Positions 7,555-16,424 are shown, counted from the first letter of the stretch. The stretch is DNA of 64,000 nucleotides from E44-bin88 sp034419075 (GCA_034419075.1 DAOULR010000016.1:1-64000); one strand, 5' to 3'. The notes: generated by a model not told the origin, from the sequence alone. Program-made: numbers and translations.

Positions 7555-8187
7555 TCAGCTTACAAGGTGATTTTGCATGGCGTAGCGGGTTAATTCTATA
7601 TCATTATTCATGTTCATTTTCCGAAGAATGCGTGACCTGTAAGTGCTGATAGTTTTTGTACTCAACAATAATTCATCAGCAATCTGTTTCACACGTTTAC
7701 CAGAGGCTATCATGCACAGTACCTGATATTCTCGGTCGGAAAGAGACTGGTGAAGAGGTTCTTCGGTATTAGTTTTCAAAATAGAAGCCAACTTTTCAGC
7801 GAGAGACGAGGTGACGTATTTACCACCGCTTGATACCTTTCGCATAGCCCTTATCAATTCCTCTGAGGCGCTTTCTTTAGTTAAATACCCTGCGGCGCCG
7901 GCCTTTAGAGCCCTCACCGCATACTGTTCTTCCGGATGTATACTCAGTATTAGAACGGGAAGCTCGGGCTTTTGGCCTTTGATTTCTTTTAGAATCTCGA
8001 GCCCACTTCTATCGGGCATTGTAATGTCTAATAGTACAACGTCATAATCATCTTTCAGTGCTTTATTTAACGCTTCCCGTCCATTACTCGCTTCGCCAGA
8101 TACAACGATGTCGGAAGTATCGCTGACGATCTGCTTCAGCCCATCACGAACAATGGCATGGTCATCGGCGACTAATATTCTTATCAC
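7555..8187 (-). CDS. NarL/FixJ-family response regulator
   Basis: 210 residues. The N-terminal receiver has the DDHAIVRDGL acidic pocket, the phospho-acceptor in VVLLDITMPDRSG (about Asp54), and the Lys in YLTKES. The C-terminal LuxR/GerE HTH begins at SLSDREYQVL and its recognition helix includes STKTISTYRSRILRKM. As a DNA-binding output protein it is the expected partner of the kinase just upstream, whose 3' end it overlaps by 26 bases (8162-8187), indicating translational coupling. Targets unknown; neighbouring island operons are candidates. Confidence 0.93.
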   Translation of the reverse strand: MIRILVADDHAIVRDGLKQIVSDTSDIVVSGEASNGREALNKALKDDYDVVLLDITMPDRSGLEILKEIKGQKPELPVLILSIHPEEQYAVRALKAGAAGYLTKESASEELIRAMRKVSSGGKYVTSSLAEKLASILKTNTEEPLHQSLSDREYQVLCMIASGKRVKQIADELLLSTKTISTYRSRILRKMNMNNDIELTRYAMQNHLVS

Positions 8188-10288
8188 TGCGCTCCCCCCT
8201 TCCCGTAATGGGAATATTTACTGTTACTATAGTCCCTTTACCCGAAATACCTTTAATTGTGATGCTTCCGTTAACCAAACGGGCGCGCTCACGCATCCCG
8301 ATTATCCCAAACGAATTAGTATCGGTAATCTGTTCTTCTGTAATCCCTTTGCCGTTGTCTCTGACTTGTAGCATCAGTTGCCCGTCTCCTTTTCTTAAAA
8401 TTACTTCGACTCTTGTCGCATTGGCATGGCGAGTGATATTAGTCAGTGCTTCCTGAAGGATTCGAAAAACCGTTGTTGATATGTCTCGGCTGAGATCGAT
8501 ATCTTCACTCTCAGTAATAAATTCACAAGGGATTTGGGTCCGCTCACGAAATTCCTGAGTTTGCCATTCGATGGCGGCTATGAGACCAAGGTCATCTAAT
8601 ACCCCCGGTCTCAATTCTGTAGAAATCCTCTTTACCGTTTGGATTGTTGTAGTTATGAGTTCTGCCATTTCGTTTGCCTTCTTGTTTAGTGCTTCTGGTT
8701 TCTCAGGAAGTCTCTTGTGTAGCCAGGCCAGATCCATTTTTAAGGCTGTTAGGGACTGGCCCAACTCATCGTGAACCTCGCGCGCGATACTCGTCCTCTC
8801 TGCCTCTCTCATAGATTCTATATGTGCCGAAAGGTTGCGCAACCGCTCGCGCGACTGCCGCAATTCTTCCTCCGCTTTTTTACGAATGGCCACTTCTCGC
8901 TGACTCTCTGCATATAGACGGACGTTTTCCAGGTTAGTGCTAATCTGATTGCATATGGTATGAATTAGCTCCTTATCCTCAATGGTATAAGGCTGGCCAG
9001 AGAGTTTTGGTCCCAAGACCAGCAACCCTGATAATTGACCCATAGGTGTTTTCAACCCGGTAATATACTTTGTCTGCAACTGCTGCAGGTAGTTCTTTTC
9101 TTTGAAAGTAATGCCCTGTAATTGCGGGATGATTTCGATATCCTCGTAGGAAAGTATTTCCCTGGGGCGTTCCAGCCATTTGACCAAAAGGCTTTCTCTC
9201 TTCAGAATTACGTGGGAATTAGAGGGATATGAATCGGAGGAAAATGCGATGATAAAATCACCACTATGAGGCAGTGGTTGTAAAATGTAGACGCTTGAAA
9301 CTCGCAATGCTCCAGTGAGTAGATTGACCATAGTAGCACCCAACTTAGAGGAGTCTGTGACACTACTAGTTTCCTGGCTAAAGGTTTCCAATGCTTTGAG
9401 GTAGTCATATCTATCCCGGTAGAACCATCTATCAACGCGCTTTTGAACCCATCGCCATAACAGTGGCAGGGTGAAAGCCATGGCGATGAGGAGGAGCAAG
9501 CGAGCCCATAGAGGGAAGACAGTTACTTCAACAAGAGGGGCAAATATGAGAAAGCCGCCTACGAAAGGAATGGCGACCAAGGCGCTGGTTAAGACATAGA
9601 CGATACTTATACGCAGGACAATGCGAATGTCTAGAAGATTATGCCTCACAATGGCCACTGTGGTTAACAAACAGAAAAATATGGTGCCAATTATAAGACC
9701 CGGGTAAGAGGGCAACCCCAATAGCGGTAGAACATCAAAAACTCCCCCGATAATGATAAAGGCTATTCCGACAATGATATAGGCAATCCGGTTCCGTTCC
9801 TCAGCGTAAAGTGATGTTCGATAGGCTCTGATAAAGTTATAAAGTGCCATGATTCCCACTCCGCCAGCGAGTACCATCCAGATAATCCCTAGTGGGGTGT
9901 GGATAGGAGCATAACCGTAGGGCTTGATTTGCATACCGCTGATGAAGAGCCGGGTCATAGCCGAGGGGATGAAAAGGAAACATGCGAGATAAAGAATTGG
10001 AAGAATCTGCCTCTTTATGCTAGTAACGGTATAACGCACTGAGAAATGGTAGAATATTACCGCCATGAATATTCCTAGTGGTATTAGCCATCTCTCCCAA
10101 TAATAGGCATGTTCAATATCTGGGCTTGCCCGCATACCGAAAACAACAATGCCCCAGATAGCCAGACCCGTTAGGAAAAGAGAGAACAAACGGTGAGTGA
10201 AGCTCCGGAAGTGCCCTTTTAGCACTATAGCTGCCAGCACTAGACAAAAAAGAGCTTGGATTAACGGCAACAATAAGTAGCTGGTCAT
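8162..10288 (-). CDS. membrane sensor histidine kinase (7TM-like, GAF, HisKA_3)
   Basis: 708 residues. The N-terminus holds about eight hydrophobic segments to about residue 285, like the 7TM histidine-kinase sensor region. A GAF-like domain (about 300-465) and a coiled coil (EEELRQSRERLRNL) follow. The HisKA_3 dimerisation helix has His506 in REVHDELGQSL, and the HATPase domain shows its N-box (ALTNITRHANA), DNGKGI and GIIGMRERA. Autophosphorylated His506 should pass phosphate to the regulator it overlaps. Its ATG overlaps the stop of the acyl-adenylating enzyme upstream (ATGA), so three genes form one transcription unit from 11883. Confidence 0.93.
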   Translation of the reverse strand: MTSYLLLPLIQALFCLVLAAIVLKGHFRSFTHRLFSLFLTGLAIWGIVVFGMRASPDIEHAYYWERWLIPLGIFMAVIFYHFSVRYTVTSIKRQILPILYLACFLFIPSAMTRLFISGMQIKPYGYAPIHTPLGIIWMVLAGGVGIMALYNFIRAYRTSLYAEERNRIAYIIVGIAFIIIGGVFDVLPLLGLPSYPGLIIGTIFFCLLTTVAIVRHNLLDIRIVLRISIVYVLTSALVAIPFVGGFLIFAPLVEVTVFPLWARLLLLIAMAFTLPLLWRWVQKRVDRWFYRDRYDYLKALETFSQETSSVTDSSKLGATMVNLLTGALRVSSVYILQPLPHSGDFIIAFSSDSYPSNSHVILKRESLLVKWLERPREILSYEDIEIIPQLQGITFKEKNYLQQLQTKYITGLKTPMGQLSGLLVLGPKLSGQPYTIEDKELIHTICNQISTNLENVRLYAESQREVAIRKKAEEELRQSRERLRNLSAHIESMREAERTSIAREVHDELGQSLTALKMDLAWLHKRLPEKPEALNKKANEMAELITTTIQTVKRISTELRPGVLDDLGLIAAIEWQTQEFRERTQIPCEFITESEDIDLSRDISTTVFRILQEALTNITRHANATRVEVILRKGDGQLMLQVRDNGKGITEEQITDTNSFGIIGMRERARLVNGSITIKGISGKGTIVTVNIPITGRGERSDKNISRR

Positions 10289-11883
10289 AGTTCTCCCGTA
10301 TTTACCTGCTCAAGAAGGTCTTGGATAACAGTATCGGCGGCATTCATGTGAGGCGGTTTCAGGTGAGCTAGGTCAGCACCTTCCTCCTTCTTTTTCTCAT
10401 AATATCGTTGGAAGCTTCCTGGTGGTAATAGGAACACTCTTAGCGGTCGGATGCCTAGCATACGCTCCAAGTCCTTATAATCCTGATTGATTGCTGAGAG
10501 TTCTCGGTGAATTGACCTTTCCACCTCTTTGGCTTTTTTCTTCTCCCTTAACTCTAAATAAAGACGTATAACGGTCTCGTTTTTCTCATATTCCTTGTGG
10601 GCGGACCAATCCTCAAACTTTATCCCTGTGTTGGCTATTGCCTGCCAGATCATTTTTTCATCCAGCCTGGGGAAACCGGCGATATCTATTAGGTCGTCAG
10701 CGCGACTATCAAAAATCATCTGGGGTAGATTAATCCCCGTTTCCTCATCCTCCAGAGCAACGACTTTGATAAGGTCACCCAACCTGTATCTCAGAAGGGG
10801 CATACCGTAGAAACTAGTAATGATTATCTCATAACGCTTACCCGGCTCAACCTCATCCAGTAATATGGTGGTTGGCTGGTAACCTTTATTCTCTCGGCTT
10901 TTAAGCCACTCCGACTCGGGAGCAAACTCGAAAAAACAGGAGGAGGGGAAGAAGGTCATAGTTTTTTTATTCCAAGCTTGAGTTGCAATCGCCCCTGCTT
11001 CTGTGGCACCGTACATTTCGAGAGGCTCTTTCCCCCAGTAATGTTTTATCCGCTCTTTGTAGATACTGGTGTCCATCCCATAGCAGGCAAGCCCTTTCAA
11101 AGGCCATAAATCTTTAGGTAATATAGTCCTACCTTCTCTTTTGCAGCGCCACCAGGCTCTAATCAGACGCAATATTATTCTGGGGTGTAACATATGTCGA
11201 TTAAACTTAAACTGCCCTGAACTTTCTGTAAAGCGTTCGCCCATTCTTACTAGAACGCTGGTCATAGAACTCAGCATATCAACACCTGTGCGTAGTGCTA
11301 TTGCAAAGCCGTCCCGAATTTTAGTTTCAAAGTCCGCGTTTTCATATTTTTCAGAAGGTGGGATAAGACGGGCACCTAACTGTGGAGCTAATAGCTGATT
11401 GATAATCCCGGACAGATATGGAGGTGAAGGTAAATTATGTAGTACCCGTAGACCATCACTGATATTGACTTCACCCCTTCTAGTAGCGCAAGCCAAGATC
11501 ACTATGGCAACACTGAATGCGCTAAACCTTTCGATAGCTCTTTCACTATACGGCACCCATTTTGATTTCCCCCCTCTACCCGAAGTGCAAGCCCAACGGT
11601 AAGATTTGACAGCTAAAACATCCTCATTCTTCTCGTTGAGATAAGCAGCATAATCGTCGTAGGTGGTCAATGAAACAAGCTGACGAAATTCGGATACGTT
11701 TTTTGGTTTTTTAGGCATGAACTTCTTGCCTAGAGGACTATCATAGACCAGCTCAATCTGTTCCATAAGCAGTTGTTCTTGTATCTCCATAAACTCGGCT
11801 AAAGATAAGTCTAGAAAGCCACAATACTTCTGCCAGATTCTCTCTTGGTTCCCTGTTTTAAAAAGTTCATCTTTGGTAATCAT
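10285..11883 (-). CDS. GH3-like acyl-adenylate-forming enzyme
   Basis: 532 residues resembling the GH3 branch of the adenylate-forming superfamily, which activates carboxylic acids with ATP and passes them to an amine or thiol. Visible features are the P-loop-like SYRWACTSGRGGKSKWVPYS (about 95), EMYGATEAGAIATQ (adenine/acid-binding motif), the YRLGD(L/I)IKV segment after GMPLLR, and a C-terminal hinge domain. It is the first gene of the operon with the histidine kinase (4-base overlap). It might make or modify the kinase ligand; this is inference. A phenylacetate-CoA-ligase-like role is the alternative. Confidence 0.75.
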   Translation of the reverse strand: MITKDELFKTGNQERIWQKYCGFLDLSLAEFMEIQEQLLMEQIELVYDSPLGKKFMPKKPKNVSEFRQLVSLTTYDDYAAYLNEKNEDVLAVKSYRWACTSGRGGKSKWVPYSERAIERFSAFSVAIVILACATRRGEVNISDGLRVLHNLPSPPYLSGIINQLLAPQLGARLIPPSEKYENADFETKIRDGFAIALRTGVDMLSSMTSVLVRMGERFTESSGQFKFNRHMLHPRIILRLIRAWWRCKREGRTILPKDLWPLKGLACYGMDTSIYKERIKHYWGKEPLEMYGATEAGAIATQAWNKKTMTFFPSSCFFEFAPESEWLKSRENKGYQPTTILLDEVEPGKRYEIIITSFYGMPLLRYRLGDLIKVVALEDEETGINLPQMIFDSRADDLIDIAGFPRLDEKMIWQAIANTGIKFEDWSAHKEYEKNETVIRLYLELREKKKAKEVERSIHRELSAINQDYKDLERMLGIRPLRVFLLPPGSFQRYYEKKKEEGADLAHLKPPHMNAADTVIQDLLEQVNTGEL

Positions 11884-12144
11884 GTTGACACCTACACCTA
11901 CGAATTATTCGTTGTAGAAGATTCTACTCCGGAGACTTTTGTACTGCAAGTATCCCAGGAGCATCACGTATTTAGCCATAATTAAGTACTTCCTTCCTAG
12001 TTCATAGTACTAAATTACTCCCTAAATTAATACATTTGGGGGATTCCCATGCCGATTTCAATGAGGCATACTGACACATATCAAATATAGTCGTGTTTAG
12101 AAAATATTAAGAAAAATCTAGGAAATTTAAGAAAGGATTAAGTT
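11884..12144. other. divergent intergenic region
   Basis: 261 AT-rich bases between the leftward signalling operon and the rightward HTH gene. It contains the leftward promoter listed separately and a well-spaced AAAGGA before the ATG at 12145. No other gene is supported. Confidence 0.4.
11921..11949 (-). promoter_or_regulatory. promoter of the acyl ligase/histidine kinase/NarL operon
   Basis: On the minus strand: TTGCAG, 17 bases, TAGAAT, ending 38 bases before the ATG at 11883. Confidence 0.5.
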
Positions 12145-12345
12145 ATGTCGGTCGTGTTTAAGGGCCAAACATATTACCGGACCTGGGAAGTCTGTGAGAT
12201 GGCAGGCGTGAGCCGGCCCACACTACTGCGCTGGCTCAGGAGCGGCATACTTAAGGGTGCCGCCCACCGGGACAGGTGGGGTTGGCGGCTGTTTTCGAAA
12301 GCCGATATCGAGAGAATAGAGGTGGAGGCGAGCCGGATGAATTAA
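12145..12345 (+). CDS. MerR/excisionase-like helix-turn-helix protein (paralogue)
   Basis: 66 residues, paralogue of the protein at 6534-6752. It has the same YYRTWEVCEMAGVSRPTLLR helix-turn-helix and WGWRLFSKADIERIE wing. The ATG is preceded by AAAGGATTAAGTT. It stands upstream of the SipW/TasA-like surface genes on the same strand and could regulate them. Together the two paralogues bracket the signalling operon in inverted orientation. Confidence 0.78.
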   Translation: MSVVFKGQTYYRTWEVCEMAGVSRPTLLRWLRSGILKGAAHRDRWGWRLFSKADIERIEVEASRMN

Positions 12346-12389
12346 AACCGGCTAGCGAGGACCTTTATTCTTGAGGAGAGATTAACTAA

Positions 12390-12509
12390 ATGGTGAAGAA
12401 TGCTAGAAATCCAAGGGGATTAAATAATGCCACAGGAGGTAGAAATGGAGGGTTACCAATTATGAACCATAGAGAAGAAGATAAATCAATTCAGGAAGGG
12501 GGTGAATAG
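12390..12509 (+). CDS. possible 39-residue leader or small protein
   Basis: A short frame (MVKNARNPRGL...SIQEGGE) starts 10 bases after TGAGGAGAG and ends three bases before the ATG of the TasA-like gene at 12512, whose ribosome-binding site (GGAAGGGGGTG) lies inside it. This spacing suits a translationally coupled leader peptide. No homologue is recognised and it may be non-coding. Confidence 0.3.
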   Translation: MVKNARNPRGLNNATGGRNGGLPIMNHREEDKSIQEGGE

Positions 12510-12511
12510 GA

Positions 12512-13129
12512 ATGAAAAGTGTACTTATTAGCTTTATGACCATTGCTTTGGTAGGTGCTCTAATCGGTGGTGGCATTTACGCGTATTTTAGCGACACGGA
12601 GACTAGCGCTGGTAACACCTTTACCGCGGGTACGCTTGACCTACAGGTCGATGGCGAGAATCCGTGGACGAGCACAGCGGTGACTATCTCCGACATGGAG
12701 CCAGGATTAGCAGCCACCCCCGTTGATATCACCTGCGAAAATGTGGGCAGCCTGACTGGCGACCTGTATGTGAGGATAACGGGTGTTACCGACACCGGTG
12801 AGACCATAAACGAGCCTGAGTGTGTCGCTGAGGGTGGGGCATGGACCAGCCCCAGCGGACCTTGTAACGGCAACACGCCCGTTGACAACATCAGCACCCA
12901 GATTACTTTCAGTTGCCAGGTCGATAGTAGTCCGGTAGCGGGCCTGGACAGCGTACTGCTCAGCGCCTTGCCGGGCACCTGGACGCTGATAAAGGACGGC
13001 CTAAGTGCTACCAGTATTACGCTTTCTATAGGCGGTACGCTTAGCAGTAGCGCTGCTAATGAATATCAGGGCGATAGGAGCACCTTTACCATCGAGCTCT
13101 ATCTAGCGCAAGATGGTCAGACGCCTTAA
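12512..13129 (+). CDS. TasA/camelysin-like secreted protein with SipW-type signal
   Basis: 205 residues. The signal region is MKSVLISFMTIALVGALIGG followed by YAYFSDTETSAGNTFTAGTL, the pattern of SipW-dependent substrates (TasA, TapA and camelysin families). TasA-like proteins form extracellular fibres or coat proteins in Firmicutes. The mature part is Thr/Ser-rich and beta-strand-like with four cysteines. A SipW-type signal peptidase is encoded 140 bases downstream and a second protein with the same motif follows, so this looks like a secreted surface-matrix module. A peptidase activity (M73 label) is not supported by any motif I can see. Confidence 0.8.
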   Translation: MKSVLISFMTIALVGALIGGGIYAYFSDTETSAGNTFTAGTLDLQVDGENPWTSTAVTISDMEPGLAATPVDITCENVGSLTGDLYVRITGVTDTGETINEPECVAEGGAWTSPSGPCNGNTPVDNISTQITFSCQVDSSPVAGLDSVLLSALPGTWTLIKDGLSATSITLSIGGTLSSSAANEYQGDRSTFTIELYLAQDGQTP

Positions 13130-13268
13130 TTAGTCTAGAGTCCAGCCAGGATTTATGGGGCGGTGGGGTTAAATTCAATCCCTGCCGCCCCAGGAATCCA
13201 AATTGTCCCGGGTAGACTAAGGAGGCGGCAGGGTCTGTTTAGTCCTGAGTTAGTAAAGGGAGACGGTT

Positions 13269-13826
13269 ATGAAAAAGACGATACAGGGTATTGGCGTTGC
13301 CTTAGTAATTCTGCTTATGGCGGTGGCCACCTTCACTTTTTTAGCGCCTCGCTTCGGCTGGAGCGTGGATACTGTTTATTCAGGCAGTATGGAACCCCAG
13401 CTTAAAGTGGGGGGTGTGGTGGTAACGCGCCCCGTGGCGGCGGAAGAGATAAGGGTGGGGGATATTATCACCTTCCACTCTCCGCTGAACGATGAGTTGA
13501 CCAGTCACCGGGTGGTAGCCGTGGAAGACGGTGTGGTAGCCGTGGAAGACGGTGAGGTGGCCATAGAAGACGGCTCACCGCTTCAGTTCCAGACAAAAGG
13601 GGACGCCAATGCTCATGTTGACCCCTTTGTCGTGCCGGCTCAGAACCTGGCGGGCGAGGTTTGCTTCCATATGCCTTATCTGGGCTATGCTGCCCAGTTC
13701 ATTAAAAGCCCTCTGGGGCTGATACTGACGCTGTGCCTGCCCGGCCTCGCCATTATAGTGATGGAGGTAGTGAAGGTATTCCGTGCGATAAAGGAGGAGC
13801 GAAGCAAGAGGGAATACGGGATGTAG
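13269..13826 (+). CDS. sipW: SipW-like (ER-type) signal peptidase I
   Basis: 185 residues with an N-terminal membrane helix (VALVILLMAVATFTFLA), the catalytic Ser in VYSGSMEP, and a His in TSHRVV instead of the usual bacterial Lys. This marks the archaeal/eukaryotic-like Ser-His signal peptidases such as Bacillus SipW. The box FQTKGDAN is intact and a second hydrophobic segment lies near the C-terminus. It probably cleaves the signal peptides of the flanking genes. Odd feature: after SHR a 7-residue unit (VVAVEDG, VVAVEDG, EVAIEDG) is repeated three times, extending a loop that relatives have once. Confidence 0.9.
   Translation: MKKTIQGIGVALVILLMAVATFTFLAPRFGWSVDTVYSGSMEPQLKVGGVVVTRPVAAEEIRVGDIITFHSPLNDELTSHRVVAVEDGVVAVEDGEVAIEDGSPLQFQTKGDANAHVDPFVVPAQNLAGEVCFHMPYLGYAAQFIKSPLGLILTLCLPGLAIIVMEVVKVFRAIKEERSKREYGM
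13512..13574 (+). repeat. three tandem 21-bp units inside the signal peptidase gene
   Basis: Units at 13512-13532 and 13533-13553 are identical; 13554-13574 is diverged. They encode VVAVEDG, VVAVEDG and EVAIEDG, consistent with in-frame slippage or duplication. Confidence 0.9.
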
Positions 13827-13840
13827 TAAGGAGATGAAGG

Positions 13841-15733
13841 TTGATGAGGGGTAAAAAGTGGCTAGTTCTAATGGCGAGCCTGCTGGTAGTCTGCTTGGCC
13901 AGTAATATTGGTATGACCAGCGGCACCTTGGTTGACGTGGAGAGTTCCACTGGTAACGCTTTTCAGGCCTGGACGGTCGGGGTGTGGACGCAGACTACGC
14001 AGGTGGATTTTGAGGCTGGGGTAGGAAGTAACGTCGATACTTCCTCAAGCCCTGGGGATGTTAAGCTCGCCCAGCAGGCTAGCCAGAGTGTTATCGCCAC
14101 TGATGGCTTTGAAGAAGGCTGGTCCGGTGGCTCGGGCTGGTTGTGGGGATGGTGGCACGAAGGAAGCTCGTCGCTCACCACCAGCGGGTCTCCTCACGAC
14201 GGCAGCTACCATCTCCTGATGACTTCCTCTGATGCCTACGTTGACCGGGCCGTGGACCTTTCGGGGCGTAGTGACGTGCGTCTGCAGTTCTGGGCCAAGG
14301 CTGATTCGTTCGAGCCTGGTGAGTTCGTCGAGTGTTATATCTATGACGGCGTCGACTGGAACGTGGTGGAGACGTGGGTGGATGGGGAAGATGACAATAT
14401 CTATCACTTCTGCGATATAGACCTTTCTTCGTTTAACATGTCGAACCAGTTTTACGTTTGTTTTGATACGGAGATGTCAGGTGCTGATGATTACCTCTAT
14501 ATAGACGACCTGGAACTGGTAACCGTGTCTGGTTGGTACTATGCGTCCTGGGGTTGCCGGGCACCTATAACTATAAATAACGCTGGCTCCGGCCTGACCG
14601 ACTATCAGGTCGAGGTTAACGTCAGCTACGACGGTAACATGCGGCCTGACTTCGGCGATATCAGGTTTACCGATTCCGACGGCTCAACCGAACTGGCTCA
14701 CTGGCGGGAAAGCTATGTCACCTCCACCTCGGCCACCTTCTGGGTTAAAGTCCCCTCCATTCCTTCGGGCGACAAGATAATCTACATGTATTACGGCAAC
14801 AGCGCCGCCAGTACTGCCAGCGATGGCGACGCCACCTTTGAGTTCTTCGATGACTTTGGGGATGGGGATATCTCGGACTGGTACCAATACGGCAGTGGGG
14901 TGGTGCAAATCGCCAATGACGGCGGCAACTACGTCCTGCTTAAAACGGCTTATAATGATTCGCATGGAGGCTATTCCCTGTTTAACAATGGCGCTATAAG
15001 CGGTTTTGAGGCTGTCTTTAAGACGAAAAGGATAAACGAAAACGGCGGTGCCCAGAACCGATATGGGATAGAAAATGGCAGCTTTAACGGCTATGGTTCC
15101 AGAATGTACGATTTCAATAGCTTGCCGTCAAATTTCGCCATAGAGAGAAGGACTGGTGGCTTGAGCACCAACCTGACGGCAAAGAGTACTTCAGCTTACC
15201 AATGGGATAGCTGGATGACGGTCAAGTTTAGAAGATACGGCAGCACCCTTGAATTTGAACTGTATAATTCCTCAGGGAGTCTGGTTGAGTCGATATCAAC
15301 CTCCAATTCTTCATATAACAGCTTCGACAGATTTGTGGTGCATGGCGGCTATGAGTTCTACACTGACGATATAAGAGTTCGCCAATACGCCTCCTCAGAT
15401 CCAGTAGCCAACGTAGGTTCGGAAGAGGGCTTGTATATCTCCCCCGGCACCCTTGCCTCCACGGTGCTTGATACCGGGCTATCGGGGGCCAACTGGAATT
15501 CCCTGTTCTGGAGTGAAATCCTTGAGTCGGCTACTGATATAACCTTTGAGGTAAGGGCCTCCGATAGTCTTAACGGCGGTTATCCCGACGCCGCCTGGAT
15601 TCCGGTGGGAGGTAGCTCTCCGGTTAGCTCGGGACTACCTTCGGGACGTTACATGCAGTGGCGGGTGACGCTAACTACTTCGGGTACAGCCAACACGCCA
15701 ACGTTACAGGAGGTCAGGGTCTACTACTATTAA
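13841..15733 (+). CDS. large secreted DUF2341/concanavalin-like protein with SipW-type signal
   Basis: 630 residues. The N-terminal hydrophobic segment (WLVLMASLLVVCLASNIGM) leads into LVDVESSTGNAFQAWT, matching the DTETSAGNTFTAG motif of the protein at 12512. Next come a jelly-roll-like region (about 85-225, Trp/Ser-rich), a DUF2341 domain (about 230-320: RAPITINNAGSGLTDYQV, YMYYGN), and a concanavalin-like segment beginning FFDDFGDGDISDWY, then a final beta domain. DUF2341 proteins are extracellular, often carbohydrate-associated. No membrane or sortase anchor is seen at the C-terminus (VRVYYY). Likely a SipW substrate and matrix or adhesion component. Confidence 0.78.
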   Translation: MMRGKKWLVLMASLLVVCLASNIGMTSGTLVDVESSTGNAFQAWTVGVWTQTTQVDFEAGVGSNVDTSSSPGDVKLAQQASQSVIATDGFEEGWSGGSGWLWGWWHEGSSSLTTSGSPHDGSYHLLMTSSDAYVDRAVDLSGRSDVRLQFWAKADSFEPGEFVECYIYDGVDWNVVETWVDGEDDNIYHFCDIDLSSFNMSNQFYVCFDTEMSGADDYLYIDDLELVTVSGWYYASWGCRAPITINNAGSGLTDYQVEVNVSYDGNMRPDFGDIRFTDSDGSTELAHWRESYVTSTSATFWVKVPSIPSGDKIIYMYYGNSAASTASDGDATFEFFDDFGDGDISDWYQYGSGVVQIANDGGNYVLLKTAYNDSHGGYSLFNNGAISGFEAVFKTKRINENGGAQNRYGIENGSFNGYGSRMYDFNSLPSNFAIERRTGGLSTNLTAKSTSAYQWDSWMTVKFRRYGSTLEFELYNSSGSLVESISTSNSSYNSFDRFVVHGGYEFYTDDIRVRQYASSDPVANVGSEEGLYISPGTLASTVLDTGLSGANWNSLFWSEILESATDITFEVRASDSLNGGYPDAAWIPVGGSSPVSSGLPSGRYMQWRVTLTTSGTANTPTLQEVRVYYY

Positions 15734-16424
15734 GAGGTTAGGGCAGATATTATTGGGGGAATCAGCTGAATACAAAACCAGAGCACTTTTGCCCTCGTAA
15801 GTTACGCGGTTGTCGGTTAAACCTATGGTTTACCATTGCCGAGGTCCGCAATATATTATCCCAAAGCTAGTAAAAGGGCATTATCCTCATTAGAGCGGAT
15901 TATATAGGTGTCCCGGCGGAGCCATTTCCCGGTCTCTGGTGGTAGCTATCAATGATTAGGGTTGACTATGGTATCTTGATTTGTGATATTACCAGAGCTA
16001 CAATCCCTTGAGAGGATAAATCCAATGTTAAGGAGGTTAAAAAGGATGAAACAAAGGGCACCTGCTTTACCGGATTCCCCAACCTTCCAACAGCTTTGGG
16101 ATGCTCTTGGCTCAAAGCTAATTGAAGCCGCACAGGAGCGATTGCTTTACACTCGGGTCACTGTTATGACACACCGAATTGAAATTGTACAATACTGACA
16201 ATTGTGCAATGTTGATTTGGGGATTTATAATTATAAAGGCGGGATGCCACTTGCCCGATTGCAGCTGAGGCTACCCTCACGGGAGGGGGAGGGACAAAAA
16301 TTTAAACCAGTGAGGAAGAAACTTAGAACTCCTGGTACCTCAGTTTCCCCTGGCAGAGCCCGCCATTAGGAAATTGTAAATATATTGAATCGCTACTCCC
16401 TCTTCTCTAACACTTCGGCAAATT
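15734..16424. other. long intergenic region downstream of the SipW module
   Basis: About 690 bases between convergent units. It contains the weak small ORF listed at 16046-16198, an AT-rich segment with overlapping inverted sequence (ATTGTACAATACTGACAATTGTGCAAT, abbreviated here as ATTGTACAAT...ACAATTGTGC, about 16186-16211) and C-rich tracts. I found no riboswitch pattern that I could defend and no RNA gene. Confidence 0.35.
16046..16198 (+). CDS. possible 50-residue protein, unknown
   Basis: ATG at 16046 lies nine bases after AAGGAGG, which is a good ribosome-binding site, and the frame (MKQRAPALPDSPTFQQLWDA...) ends at 16198. The composition is protein-like with an amphipathic helix, but no family is recognised. 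A longer GTG start at 15983 lacks a ribosome-binding site. Confidence 0.35.
   Translation: MKQRAPALPDSPTFQQLWDALGSKLIEAAQERLLYTRVTVMTHRIEIVQY

Noticed and set aside
11905..11979. 24-codon minus-strand ORF with a purine-rich leader
   Set aside because: Too short to support, and it overlaps the better-supported promoter of the signalling operon.
15734..16045. Cyclic-di-GMP or other riboswitch downstream of the SipW module
   Set aside because: I looked for GEMM-like conserved blocks and pairing and found none that hold; the genes it would control are upstream.
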